From NCBI RefSeq assembly GCF_030704535.1, contig NC_081821.1:5223001-5287000 (forward strand): a DNA stretch of 64,000 nt, in the 5' to 3' direction. Below are positions 1 through 12,184 of this stretch, one piece after another. The translations under genes and the position numbers were made by a program. The first letter of the stretch is position 1, and the number at the start of each line of letters is the position of its first letter. The notes beneath the pieces were generated by a model, which ran no database searches, was not told the DNA's origin, and saw only the letters and a list, made by a program, of their open reading frames with translations. This stretch comes from Vitis vinifera. Lineage: Eukaryota; Streptophyta; Magnoliopsida; Vitales; Vitaceae.

Positions 1-52
1 CAGAGCCTTAAACAACCAAGCAGGCTTTTATGCATACCAGCACTGGCAAGGC

Positions 53-1768
53 CTAGAAGGTAAAAACACCAACAAAAGGCAAAGCCAGAGACCCTACATA
101 TAATGCTCCATTATACTCATGAACTTCACTGATGGTCCTAGTTATATCTCCTGTATCAAAGGCCACCACCTGCAAAATCTTCCCTTCTTCGCTAACCCTA
201 AGCCCCAAAGGCGCAGCTGCAGCCATTTCTGCTCCTATATTCGCAGCCACCCAAAACTCTCCTCTTGCATTCCTCTTAATGTTATCTGGGGTGCCTGTAG
301 GTTTCAGGAAAAGTTCTGAGGTGTTCGCTTTGGGGCCTCTAAGCCAATATCTTTGGATTCTGGTGGCAATAAACTCAGAAACCAGGACGAATGACCCATC
401 TTTGTTTATTGCCACTCCAACTGCAAGACCCAGGCCTCTTAACAACACTGTGACTTGTTTGGTTCTTGGATCATATTTCATTAGCCTCCCAGTCATGTCT
501 CCTGCTAGAACAGCGTTTTGAAATTCCCTGTAAGATTTGTTTAGCTAGGATCATTGACCTGGAAAACTTATTTTTCTTTTCAATTCACTCTTGCAAATTT
601 CGTATATAAATGATGACTACATTAATGGCTACGTGACTCAATACCTTCTTTGAAAGCGAGCACTAGCATCTGTGAAATAAACTATGCCAGTTTCCTGGTC
701 GACATCTACAGCATTAAGAAACCTAAACGGAACACCTTCTGCTTCAGTGGCAAGTTGGGTGGCTCTTCCACCGTCGGGACCAACAACGAAGAGGCCATAG
801 TAGGCATCAGCGATGTAGAGATCACCTGTTTTGTTATTGAAACCTATTCCTAATGGTCTCCCACAGGTGGGTTCCTTTGCAGGATCACTTGAACCATCAC
901 ACAGTTGCTTGGACCTGAACCAAATCAGATATAAAAATATATAACATTGGAAAAAAAACAGAATAAGATTTACTAAGGATAAGATCTATATGCATTAAGG
1001 TTTTTACTTCTACATTCAGACATTTTTAGATTAACTCAACCACCATTGACTCCGTAAAAGAAAATGGTGGAAACATAAAGGTAAGCAATTTGGAGGGCAT
1101 GTATATCCATGACTAAGGCAAAGTTTCCTGGGAAAAAAAAAAGCCAAAAGTGTGAAATAGATTTCTCTTTCACTTGCTTTGTTGGCTTGTCAAAATCTTA
1201 ATCAGATCAATCTTTTTTTTTTTTTTTTTAATTTTTGGTTTTTCTCCCTAAAATAAGTAAGGGGAACAATGATTTGTTCATAATGAGATAAATTAAAGGT
1301 CCATTATGTTCTTGTGTCATTCTCTCAGAAGTATATATGTATATATATATAGCAGCAGTGGCCTAATGTACAGACCTTTGGCAAAGAATACCACTGACTT
1401 AATTTTTCATGTTCAACCTCAATAAGATGATACAAGAAGTCTTATAGATTTGTAGAGTTCAAGAAACACATCTAGCGTTTGTGAAGGACAACACAGCATA
1501 ACAGCTTTTTCTCATATTACCTAGACGGAGAAGCAACCGTGAAATCCACAAAACCAGCAGATTCAGCCTGCCACTTAAGAACTCTCCCATCTGCTACACT
1601 AGCATACGGGCCAGCACCAGAGCAATCAAAGGCAAGGGCCTCGGGACCTATTGTGGGGGTTGGGAGGTGGAGCATTCGAAAGGATCGAAATAGGCTACTA
1701 GAATTGTCTCCAAAGGACAGATTTCCATGAGAAAACAAGAAGAAAAAAAGGAACAAAGGATAGAACAT
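53..1768 (-). CDS. Strictosidine synthase-like protein (SSL-A), 3 exons
   Basis: Exons run 1768-1521, 914-645 and 527-53 (stop TAG at 55-53). All junctions are GT-AG and keep phase 2, giving 330 aa. The N-terminus is a hydrophobic signal-peptide-like stretch (FYPLFLFFFLFSHGNLSFG), suggesting entry into the secretory pathway. Family hallmarks are GPEALAFD near residue 45, the cysteine pair LCDG...TCGRPLGIGF, LYIADAYYGL, a VDVDQETGIVYFTDAS blade, and the ending MTGRLMKYDP...YVGS of the six-bladed propeller. By hand alignment the position of the catalytic Glu of true strictosidine synthase is Ser (ISEVHEYNG), so alkaloid-forming Pictet-Spengler activity is unlikely. Substrate is unknown. It is divergent from SSL-B, with 2.8 kb of mostly transposon DNA between them. 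Confidence 0.9.
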
Positions 1769-1839
1769 GGTGCAGTTATGGGTGGAAGAAAGTGATCATT
1801 TCTCGTGTAGAATGAATATGCATATTAGACAAGGCTTAC

Positions 1840-1846
1840 ATTTATA
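1840..1846 (-). promoter_or_regulatory. TATA box of SSL-A
   Basis: TATAAAT on the minus strand, about 72 bp upstream of the ATG, a usual plant distance. The rest of the spacer to 2255 is AT-rich and shows no gene or recognisable element. Confidence 0.5.
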
Positions 1847-2255
1847 AGCACAGCTTGCCTTTAAGATTGCTATAATTGGCACCACATATAGAAGTCAGCA
1901 CAAGATAGGATGTGATATCATTTTCTTAAGATATATATTTTTTTTTTCAGGGACATGATATCAATTCTTAATATTTGGTTCTTTATTGGAATAAGAATAA
2001 TATTATATATGTGCCAATAGGGTTTTTTAAGGTCTTATATTATTTCCTTATCCTGCCTATGCAACAGAAAGTATCTTATAGATTGGAAGAATCATTGCAC
2101 CATATCTACTGTTATTGGGAAGATATGGATTGGCGATGACTTTCTTCATTGAAAATCACCCTTCCCTGACAGAAATCAAGCTTACTGTTGACGTCCGTGA
2201 AGGTGAAGGTTGTTTCCTTTTGAAAAAAGGGGTACCCATCACAATTATTCGACCT

Positions 2256-3170
2256 ATGGCAAGGCTTTGGATAGTGTTGGATAGGATATATATTAGTCAA
2301 CACAAAAAATAACCCCCAAAAAATCACAAAAACAATGTTCAAATTAGCCTGTCGGATTCCCAAAATTAGAACATGCAGGCACAGGCATCCAGCTCATGTT
2401 CTCCAAGCAGTTCCAAATGACAAAAATTTTTATGGCTGATGGATTAAATTTATTCAATTTTGTTCTACAGATAGAAGAGATGGATCGGATGTAACTCTAC
2501 CAATTGTGCTGCAGCTAGCTTTAATTACTGAAAGATGCAATTCCTCACACCTCAGTTTATAAAAGTAGCTGTTGGGAGTTTCATCCAATTTTGATTCAAT
2601 ACCATGCAGTACTCTCTGCCCCTTCCATCAGTTACAATAAATTGAAATTCGTAAGGAAATTTACTGAAACCTTCAATACAGGGAGGCTAATAATAATAAT
2701 AATAATAATAAAAGAGCATTAATTGTGATAATAATAAACCCTGCCTAGAATTTATGAAATAAATGCTTTTATTGCCTTTGATAGTAAACACCATTGCAAT
2801 TTTTGTTTTTGAAATCAAGAGAGACTGAAGGTTTCAGTAAATTTCCTTCTGGGAGGGGCAGAGAGTACTGAATGGTATTAAATCAAAATTGGATGAAACC
2901 CTACTGAGGAGTGAGGAGTTGCGCGCATCTTTAGTAATTAAAGGCAAAAGCTGATTGGTAAGGTTACATCCATCCCTTTAATCTATCAGCCATTAAAATT
3001 TTGGGAGAATTGGAACTCATTGGAGAACATGAGTTGGATGCCTGGGCCTGCATGTGCTAATTTTGGGAATCCCACAGCCTAATTTTAATAATGTTTTTGT
3101 GATTTTTGGGGATTATTTTTTGTGTTAGACTAATATATATCCTATCGAACACTATCCAAAGCCTTGCCAT
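2256..3170. repeat. Long foldback (inverted-repeat) element
   Basis: The left arm (about 2256-2686) and right arm (about 2822-3170) are reverse complements over hundreds of bases. Shared blocks include GGCAAGGCTTTGGATAGTGT, GGATATATATTAGTC, GATTCCCAAAATTAG, GGCATCCA-CTCATGTTCTCC, TTTCATCCAATTTTGATT, AGTACTCTCTGCCCCT and GGAAATTTACTGAAACCTTC. The loop of about 135 bp carries an (AAT)n tract (2688-2712). The left arm is longer by several small indels. No open frame or transposase is visible. It is either a non-autonomous foldback transposon or an inverted duplication. I could not define a target-site duplication. Confidence 0.8.
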
Positions 3171-3231
3171 TGGTTTGAGATAAGGTAAAGATTGTATATA
3201 TCTTAAATTCTCTTTTGAGTCAATTTGTAAG

Positions 3232-4155
3232 CAGTGTTTGAAATGTTGGAAAATTTTCACTGATATTTCATGGTGCCCATAGGAAATTTGGGACCGAAAG
3301 TCGGTCAATATTTCTCTTTTTTTTTGGGGGAGGATAAAATATCGGCTTCTATGGGGATTTTTCGAAGAATTTCCCGATTTTATTAGGCTATCAAAGTCCC
3401 TCCAATCTCGGTCAAATATATACACAAGTTATCTTAAAAATCATTATTAAAAAAATATTTTAATAAATAAATAAATTCTTCATATTTTATTTAATTGATT
3501 ACTAAAAGTATAAAAAACATCATTTATACAATAATTAAATATTAAAAATCATATATAATTTTGAATGTTTTTAGTTTTAAAAATTAAAAATATAAATTTA
3601 TTCAAAATTTACTAAAATATAAAAAAAACATAAAAATGAAGTTTTAATATTTTATATATAAATTAAAATTAATTTGCTAAGATAAACTATTAATATAATT
3701 TTTAATTATTTAAATAAATTAATGTTAATAGAAAAACTTGTCACTATAGATTTGTAATAAAATTTTAGAAATTAAATTTTAAATAAAATATTTTATATAA
3801 ATCAATTAAATTTTTTATTTAAAATGCAATAAAACATATTTTAATAAAAATATTTTTTAGATTTTTAAAACAAATAAATATAAATATATTAAAGGAATTT
3901 AAGCTAATTTGTTTATAAAAATTTGATAAATATTATTTTTAATTATGCTTATATCAATTACACTTATAAAATAATTTTAATATATATATTTTTATTTATT
4001 TTATCATTTTTTATAAAGTTTTTTAATCATTTTTATAAATTTTGAACAATTTCTCTTCGATCGATATTTTTATAAAAATATCCATCAATATTTCTCTTAT
4101 ATATTCGTAAAATTCAAATATTATATATCCGTATTTACCGATATTTCAAACCTTG
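3232..4155. mobile_element. hAT-like non-autonomous TIR element (MITE), 924 bp
   Basis: The ends are CAGTGTTTGAAAT at the left and ATTTCAAACCTTG at the right, inverted with two mismatches. They are flanked by near-identical 8-bp direct repeats TTTGTAAG (3224-3231) and TTTATAAG (4156-4163). An 8-bp duplication and CA-starting termini fit the hAT superfamily. The interior is extremely AT-rich and has no coding capacity. Confidence 0.6.
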
Positions 4156-4556
4156 TTTATAAGTAATCCTTATTTCCTATTAAGATATATTTATGTAAGG
4201 AATTTCTCTATTATTATAAAAGAAATTTATATTTTATTGTGAAATTAATTTTCTTTTAAGAATATATACATGTTTGATAATTATGCAATTGCTTTCTTAT
4301 GTGAAACATTTTTTTAGTACTTAAGATAAATATTGGTAGAGATTTTGAATTAAAGAAATGATCATCGTGTAGTTAACATGTATATATATTGGATTAGCAA
4401 CCCTTGAATTAATTGAATAGCTCATAAAGAAGATGGCCATAACTACTTTCCACATTTGTTTCAGCGTTGGAGCTCGTAGCAAGAGTCAACTCGTCTTTTA
4501 TGATTCAATTTGCAGGGCAAATTAAATTTCCATGGTATCATTCCTTAGGCTCAGCC

Positions 4557-4564
4557 TATAAATA
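4557..4564 (+). promoter_or_regulatory. TATA box of SSL-B
   Basis: TATAAATA lies 42 bp before the first ATG (4599) and 84 bp before the second in-frame ATG (4641). The expected transcription start near 4588 would leave only about 11 nt of leader for the first ATG, so the second may be the real start. The stretch 4164-4556 upstream shows no other feature. Confidence 0.6.
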
Positions 4565-4598
4565 CTAGTGTAGAATGCCTTAGCTCTTAATTTAAGAT

Positions 4599-5863
4599 AT
4601 GTCGATCGAGATCTTCGTGAACCCCACAAGTACTGTTGCCATGATCTCCATTTTCTTACTACTCTTCTTCTCTGTTCCTCACACGGTTCTTACCTTATCA
4701 TTCTTTACCCAGCTTCAATTGCCACCCAATGTCACAGGCCCTGAGGCCCTTGCCTTTGACCGGCTCGGTGGAGGACCCTACACCGGTGTCTCCGATGGTA
4801 GAGTTCTTAAATATGGAGGCCCTAGTGCTGGTTTCACAGATTTTGCCTACACTACACCAACTAGGTATGCTTTCTATTGCAGTTCCGTGTTCATGAGAAT
4901 GTTTGGTTCCGGAGACGTTAATTTCCCAACTTATAAACCATAGTAAAGATAGCCTTATAGCTGCAATATACATAATAAATTATTGAATATCTTGTTTCTT
5001 GGCTATGAAGCGCAGGTCCAAGGCAGTCTGTGATGGCACAACCGACCCTAATTCAGGACCTACCTGTGGAAGGCCGTTGGGGGTGGGATTCAATAATCTG
5101 ACCGGCCAGCTGTATATTGCTGATGCTTATTCTGGACTCCTGGTGGTTGGATCTAATGGAGGGCTTGCAACCCCAGTAGCCACTACTGCAGAAGGGGTAC
5201 CCTTTCGCTTCCTTAATGGTTTGGACGTCGACCAACTCACTGGAAATGTTTATTTTACAGACGCAAGTTCAGTCTACGAGCTAAGGTACTATAGATTTTA
5301 CTCAAGTATACATGAATCCAATGGAGAGAAGACTAAATTAAAGCGGCATGCATCTTCCTCTTTGCAGGGACATCACACAGGGAGTTGAGAACAATGATGC
5401 ATCTGGAAGGTTATTAAAATATGACCCCAGTACCAAGCAAGTAACTGTACTGATAAGAGGGCTTTCTGGGCCAGCTGGGGCTGCAGTTAGTAGAGATGGT
5501 TCGTTTGTACTGGTTTCAGAGTTCATCGCTAACAGAACACAGAAGTTTTGGCTGAGAGGTCCAAAGGCTAATACATCAGAGCTTTTCTTCACCTTTCAGG
5601 GCAGGCCTGATAACATTAAGACGAGTATTACAGACACTTTCTGGGTGGCAGTGAACATCGGAAAGTCTGTGCCGACCACTGTGCCCACCGGACAACGGAT
5701 GGACGCCCATGGCAATGTTCTTCAAACAGTGAATTTTGAGGCTGAATACGGCTCTACTATGATCAGTGAAGTACAAGGGCGTGGGGAGATATTCTTGTAT
5801 GTTGGATCACGCGATGCCAGCTATGTTGGAGTTTATACCCTAAAAGATGTCTTGAAAAAATGA
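4599..5863 (+). CDS. Strictosidine synthase-like protein (SSL-B), 3 exons
   Basis: Exons run 4599-4864, 5016-5285 and 5368-5863 (TGA), all GT-AG and phase 2, giving 343 aa. If the ATG at 4641 is used the product is 329 aa and begins directly with the hydrophobic signal (MISIFLLLFFSV), which the TATA spacing favours. Hallmarks are GPEALAFDRLGGGPYTGVSDG, the cysteine pair VCDG...TCGRPLGVGF, LYIADAYSGL, and SGRLLKYDPSTKQVTVL in exon 3. The segment aligned with the catalytic Glu of strictosidine synthase reads ISEVQ, again without that Glu. The probable role is a secreted or vacuolar beta-propeller protein of unknown substrate. The C-terminus (KDVLKK) is slightly longer than in SSL-A. Confidence 0.9.
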
Positions 5864-5991
5864 CAGTTAATAATCTACTAGAAAATGGCAACTACTACTA
5901 AATAAGTAATTAATCACTCTATGCCAGTTTGTAATGGGGGTATGTCAAGTTATGAACAATGGCAGCTAAAAATTACTAGCAACCGCTGATC

Positions 5992-5997
5992 AATAAA
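5992..5997 (+). terminator. Poly(A) signal of SSL-B
   Basis: AATAAA lies 129 bp after the stop codon of SSL-B, in AU-rich sequence suited to a plant 3' UTR. Confidence 0.5.
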
Positions 5998-6162
5998 AGA
6001 TGGTTTTAGTATAAGAATTTTCTAAGCCTGTAACCCAACATGTCTGTTCCATGCATATATTTTCTTGATGAGTGTAGTTTTACTAGAAAACCATGACAGG
6101 CCTCCTTAATTAATTTCCCTGTTATTACAAAACAACGCATGCGGAAAAACTGTGAGGCTATT

Positions 6163-7200
6163 TTAATACTCCCCCTCAAGATGGAGTGAGAATATTATGA
6201 ACTCCCATCTTGCCAAGCAAGGAGGAGAAAACAGAGGTTTAGTTAGTACATTGGCCACTTGATGTTGATACGAGACATGCAAAGTTTTCAATGTGTCATT
6301 TTGAACCTTCTCTTGGATCAAATGACAATCACTGTTGATGTGTTTGGTGTGTTCATGGAAAACCGGATTGGCTGCAATGTGTAATGCAGCTTGATTGTAG
6401 CAGAATAACAACACAAGTTTTCGATGCTCAATATTCAAATCCTTGACAAGGTTGAGCAGCCACATCAATTCACATGTAGCATTAGCCATGGATCTATATT
6501 CAGCCTCTGTAGAAGACTTTGAAACGGTATGTTGTTTTTTAGAACTCCAAGAAACTAAAGAATCTCCAATGAAGATGCAGAAGCCACTTACAGACCTCCT
6601 GCTGTCTGGACAGGAAGCCCAATCTGAGTCTACAAACCCCTTGAGCTCCACGATAGAGGACGATCCAAATAACAATCCTTATTCCTTGGTACCCTGTATG
6701 TATTGAAGGACAACGATAGACAACTTGTAAATGTGGAACCACCCTTGGCTTGGCCAAAAATTGACTAAGGCGATTTACAGAGTAAGACAAGTCCAACCTT
6801 GTAATGGTGAGATACAACAGCTTTCCAATTAATCTCCTATATTGAGTGGGATTGTCTAGAAATTCTCCCTCATCTTGAGAGAATTTTACATTGGGGTCCA
6901 TAAGAGTTTTACGTGGCTTGCAACCAGGGTAACCGATGTCTGACAAGAGCTGCAATGCATAGTGACGCTAGCTAAGAGAAATACCCTTTGTTGATTTGGC
7001 CATTTCAAGGCCTGAGATATTTTAATTGCCCAAGATCTTTAAGCTTAAAATGAGCATCAAGAAATTGCTTGATTTGCTCTACCTACTCGTCATTGTTACT
7101 TGCTATGACTTTGTCATCCACATAGTTCAAGAGAGCAAGAAAAGAAGTTCCAATTACTTTGGTAAAGAGAGAATTATCAGCAGCTAACTACTGATAAGAG
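6163..7200 (-). pseudogene. Ty1/copia pol relic (RT end and RNase H)
   Basis: Read on the minus strand from 7200, broken frames give the RT box YVDD within LLNYVDDKVIAS, then FLDAHFKLKDLGQLKY, GYPGCKPRKTLMDPN, YRRLIGKLLYLTITR and, from 6675, the RNase H part [19 protein letters not shown]...[10 protein letters not shown]...HEHTKHI. The order is that of the C-terminal half of copia Pol. There is an in-frame stop in the DDE*VEQ segment, another after KGISLS, and a frameshift near 6690-6750. No LTR, gag or integrase was found, so this is an old fragment. Confidence 0.85.
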
Positions 7201-7579
7201 AAAAGAAAGTGAGGCTGTTCTAATACCTGTCATGGTTGTTAAAATTGTTAAAATATTTTTTTTTTGAATAAAAAAATTATTTTTATAATATAAATATATA
7301 AAATTAAAAAGAACCCAACAACTACTTTTTGTGTAATACCTATAATAAAATTAAATTCCTAATTTTTAATTTTTTTTAGTGTTGTAATAAATTTCGTAGA
7401 CCAATGAATGTTTAGTAATTTTTAAGATATTAATTCAATTAAAACAAATATATAAAGAAGAGGTTCTATAAAAAATAAGATTGGAGTAAGATGCATGGCA
7501 CAAATCTTTTGTACGTAGTTGATTAGAGGATGGATGCATGCATGATAATGAGAAGTACTATGAAAGAACAGGCCTAAAA

Positions 7580-8665
7580 ATTGAAAGATGATCTTCAATT
7601 TGACTTCTAAGAGATTACAAGGTACATAAACTCTATTAGTTTTTAAATTAATATTTTCAATAGTAAAATAAATTATAATAATTTAGAAAGTATACCTTAA
7701 TTAATTTTAACAAAAAGTTAAAATATAAATAAATAAAAATAGGCTAATGCAGATTAAACAAATTGGAAGTCTAATATAAAAAATATGCTATTTGGATGAC
7801 AATTTTGGAGAAAGAGTATGAAAAATATAATAGTATAGAAAATGAGAGGAAGGACTAAAAAAAATGTGGTACAAATCTTTGGAAGCTAAGACATTTGGAT
7901 AGATCAATTAAAAAAAAATTATAGTAATTCAAAAAGTATACCTTAATAAAGTTCAACAAAAAATTTAAATACAAATCAATATAAATAGGCAAAAATAGGT
8001 CCAAAAATCAGAAATAATAAATAAATGAGTGGTTTAAAAATTTTGGTAATGGACTAAAAGACATGGCACAAATATTTAATTCGTAGTCGACATCACTGGC
8101 TGAGCTAGCTAAGGACAAAGAAGGGCACATGTCCCCCCTCAAAAAAAAAAATTGCAATAGGGGTTTTGAACCTCGACCTTATGTTTAAAGAGAAAGACTG
8201 TTTTCCACTACATTATATACCATTGTCCCTCTCCCTTTTCTGCACCCTAAAATAATTCCTCTCTTTGTGCCCATACCCTCTTATGATTAGGAGTACCAAA
8301 GAAGAACCCTAAAATTGATTAGGAAGTCCACCAACAAAAAAATATGTTATTTGGCATGAATTTTTTTTAGAAATAATAGGAAATAGGAAAAATTTAAGCA
8401 TAATAGGAAAAATATGAGGATGGAGCAAAAAATATGGCACAAATCTTTTAAATTGTCAAAAAGACCTCAAAGATCTTATTATTTTCTCCCATTTAAATTG
8501 TAAAAAATGACAATATACACGAATTCCATATGTTTCTAAATTAGAATTTTCAATAATAAAAAAAACAAAAAATAAATAAAGATTATAATAATCCACAAAG
8601 TATAACTTGATTACTTTTAACACAAACTTCAAATATAAAATCAATATATATGATCCAACAAATTA
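7580..8665. repeat. AT-rich diverged repeat array upstream of SSL-C
   Basis: A diverged unit recurs. It contains TTGACTTNTAAGAGATTA, then A-rich sequence, then TTATAATAATTCANAAAGTAT-ACCTTAATTAATTTTAACA, then a TATTTGGATGAA-type block and ATGGCACAAATCTTTT. Copies of the AAAGTATA core are near 7680, 7930 and 8595 here, and near 11075, 11680 and 11938 in the second array. No coding potential. The stretch 7200-7580 has only the edge of this array (an ATGGCACAAATCTTTT copy near 7495). Confidence 0.6.
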
Positions 8666-9237
8666 AGAGAAAGTCCTCTACCAACAATAAGCTATTTCGA
8701 GTGATTAGTCAACTTCACTTTGGTATGGAGAACAACCCATGCCCCTAAATGACTCCATGTTCCATCATCTATAGGTGTCGTTAATCACAAGTAAGAACTA
8801 TCCTTTCTGAGGTCATAATTTTGAAAAATTACCTCAAATAAACACAATCTTGTTCAAATTCAATCAAATTGGTGATTTGAATTCTTCAAAAATATATAAA
8901 TCTAATGAATAAAAATAATGAAATTAATTATTGAAAAAATGGAAAGCCTAAAACAATTAAACAGATGGTTTGGAGGGACGACCAACCGGTGGACTAATTG
9001 CCTTTTTATATGAAAGGAGATCGAAAATGGAATTATTCAGAGAACAACCCTTGTCTATGGTTCCTCCAGAAGTATTATTAATCAATATATAGGGCCTGCT
9101 TTTGGGTTTGAGATCATTAATTTTGGAGTGTTGTTATAACTGCAACTGCAAATGAAGGCATTAGCTACCAAACATCTCCTGATTTTTCTAAATATAAGTA
9201 TCATTCAAAAGACATCTTAGCTACTAGTATTCTAACA

Positions 9238-10514
9238 ATGTTGGTCATGCTCTCCATTTTTCTTTCCATCTTCCTATCTTTTTATTCCCAGCTGCATCTT
9301 TCCAGTGGAGAACATGTTACTTACAAAGCTCAATTCTTAGAGAGGCTCCCTCTCCCAGCAACAGGGCCTGAGTCCATTGCTTTTGATGCTGCAGGTGGAG
9401 GCCCCTACACTGGTATCTCCGACGGTAGAATCCTCAAATATGTGAATGGCAGCGTTGGGTTCGTGGAGTTTGCCATCACTTCATCTAACAGGTAACGGGA
9501 TTGCCTTGAGCCTTTGCCACATGTAAATGCTCTTCTCCATCAGTACTAATGTGTGACACTTGTTTCGTTAAGTTCCGAGGAATTCTGTGTTGGCAACGGT
9601 AGTGTTGCATTGGATTTCACCTGTGGCCGCCCATTCGGTCTGGGGTTCCACTATCAAACTGGTGATCTCTACATCGCTGATGCTTACTATGGGCTTATGG
9701 TGGTTGGTCCCAATGGTGGGGTTGCTACCCAACTAGCCAATGCTGCAGATGGCGTTCCTTTTGGGTTCACTAATGCTCTGGACGTCGACACCGAAACTGG
9801 AATGGTTTATTTGGTGGATTACAGTTCTCAATTTTCTGTCAAGTAGGTCTCCTCCCCAATTTATTTTATCATCTATGCCCATCTTGTTAAGGAATATTTG
9901 TCCATTAATATTGAACTCTTGAAGTAGTTTATGTCGCAGTTTCTAGAACTTGAAAGTTACTTAGAAGCTAGCCAATATTTGTTCGATATCACAGCCTTGT
10001 TAAAATTTGCAGCGAATTCAGTGTCTCGCTCCAAGCCCATGACATGACCGGAAGGCTAATGAAATATGACCCAGAAAGCAAGGAGCTGACGGTGCTGTTA
10101 GGAGGACTCGGGGGAGCGGCTGGAATGGCAATAAGCAAGGATGGCTCCTTCATTCTCATTACAGAGACCGTCACTAAGAGAATTCGAAAGTTCTGGCTGC
10201 AAGGCCCAAAAGCTACTACTTCAGAAATTCTCAAGGAATTCACTGTAAGACCGGCCAACATTAAGAGGAATGAAGAAGGAGAGTTTTGGGTTGCCTTTCT
10301 TGTTGCAGATGAAACAGGCAGCTGTCCATCACAGCAGCAATCTCCAGGGCTAAGAATTAGTGGAGATGGCATGATTTTGGAGGCAATCTCCCTTGACACA
10401 CAGAGTGGTATTAGTGAAGTTGCAGTTTATAATGGAAAAATGTATATAGGGTCTCCCTTCTTGCACTTCGTTGATGTTTATGCATGGGCTTCAGAGTGTC
10501 ACCGGAGAGAATGA
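9238..10514 (+). CDS. Strictosidine synthase-like protein (SSL-C), 3 exons
   Basis: Exons run 9238-9491, 9573-9842 and 10013-10514 (TGA), giving 341 aa with GT-AG junctions in phase 2. A signal-peptide-like start (MLSIFLSIFLSFYSQLHLSS) is followed by TGPESIAFDAAGGGPYTGIS. Further hallmarks are the cysteine pair FCVG...TCGRPFGLGF, LYIADAYYGLMVVGPNGG, LDVDTETGMVYLVD, and MTGRLMKYDPESKELTVLLG. The segment matching the strictosidine synthase catalytic Glu is ISEVAVYNG, lacking the Glu. A TATA-like AAATATAAGT near 9190 lies about 45 bp upstream of the ATG. SSL-C and its upstream array were duplicated downstream, giving the pseudogene at 12.4-13.2 kb. Confidence 0.9.
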
Positions 10515-10584
10515 AAAGGAAGAACTGATGGGTAGGCCAAATTATGGGTATCTTCCTGATTGTGGGGGCATGTGCTGTTATCTT

Positions 10585-10590
10585 AATAAA
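10585..10590 (+). terminator. Poly(A) signal of SSL-C
   Basis: AATAAA lies 71 bp after the SSL-C stop. The same CTTAATAAAATTG context recurs at the end of the downstream pseudogene, near 13127-13135. The following stretch to 10965 shows no feature. Confidence 0.55.
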
Positions 10591-12184
10591 ATTGTACACA
10601 CCGTTTTAAGATCTTTTGAGCCTCAAGAAAAAATATTACCATGATCAGATATTAATGAGAGTGTTGGGTGTTGGGACTTGCTTCTTGGGTGTTGGTTGTT
10701 GGTTGTGGGGAGTGGGTGTTAAGACCTTGAAAGCTAAGACCAGTAGTTACATGAATGGCCAAATTAATTACATAAATTATTTAAGGACTGATTCCTGTAT
10801 ATTCTTTCAAAGTACGTAATACCCATTTCATTTGACCCATGGGCATTAAAAGACCCACTGTTTCTTTTCAGAGCTTGACCCTAGGCACTATGTCAAACCA
10901 CGTTCATCTTGATATTTTGTCTTTTGCTTTCATGGGTGGGATAAATAATGGAAGGCATCAAAGAACAATCCTAAGTAAATTTGACTTGTAAGAGATTATA
11001 AGATATATGAACTCTATTCATTTTAAAATTAAAAATTTCAACTATAAATGAAAAATAAAAATTATAATAATTCAAAAAGTATCTCTCACTAATTTCATCA
11101 AGAATTTAAATTAAAAAATAAATAGATACAAGGGGCTAGTACAAATCACACAAATTGGCATCTTGTACACCAATGATAAAAAATGAACGATGCCAATGCA
11201 GGAGGAAATTTTTTTTCAAAAAAAAAAGTTATTTTTAGAAAATATTATTAAAATAACATTATTTTTCATTATTTTTAAAATTTTTGTATTAAACTCATCT
11301 TTTCAAAATACAAATTTATTTTATATACTAAATTTATCTTTAGAAAAAATAAGTTCATTTTTTATGTGGAATTGTTTTTTTGAAAAGACAAGTATCATTT
11401 CTATTTTAAAAGTTTTCATGCTGAATTCATTTTTTCAAAATATGAGTTCACTTTTTTTATATTAAACTCGTCTTTTGAAGAAATAAGTTGAGTACTCCTA
11501 AAATAACAAGGAGGATCAAAGAATACTAAAAATCAAAATATCTTCACCTATTTGGCTTGTAAACAAAATATTTTCATTTTTACCAAGGTAAGAGATCATC
11601 ATAGATGCATAAACTTCATTTCTTTTCAAATCAAAATGTTCACAATGAACCAAAATTAAAAATTATAGTAACTCAAAAAGTATACCTTAGATTATTTTGA
11701 ATTTAAATTTAAGATATGAAACAATACAAATGAGCTAATATTCGTGGAATAAAATGGAAATCCAACACTGACAATACATTATTTGGAGTGAAATTTTTTA
11801 GAATAAGAAAAATAATCCTAAAAATTCAAATGTTTTCTCCAATTTGACTTGTAAGAGATGACGGTATACATGAACTAGCTTTGTTTTTAAATTAACATTT
11901 TTAACAATAGACTAAAAATAAAAAGTATAATAATTCACAAAGTATAACTTGATTAATTTTAACATAAATTTAAAACCAAAGGGAGGCCTGAGAAATGCAA
12001 CACTATGCATTTAGCTAACCATTCAGTTCTGTGACCTTAATTTTGAAAAAAAAAATGCATTACCATAATAGTTTTAAAAGATGCTAAGTTTATTTATTAG
12101 TAATAAAATATAAAACTCTTTTATAACTAATGAACTTTCCATGATCAAGTCATCAGGACTCTTCATGAAACTCAAACTTTGGGG

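Noticed and set aside
8100..8290. GAACCTCGACC word as a pol III B-box
   Set aside because: No matching A-box at the right spacing, and no ends or duplication.
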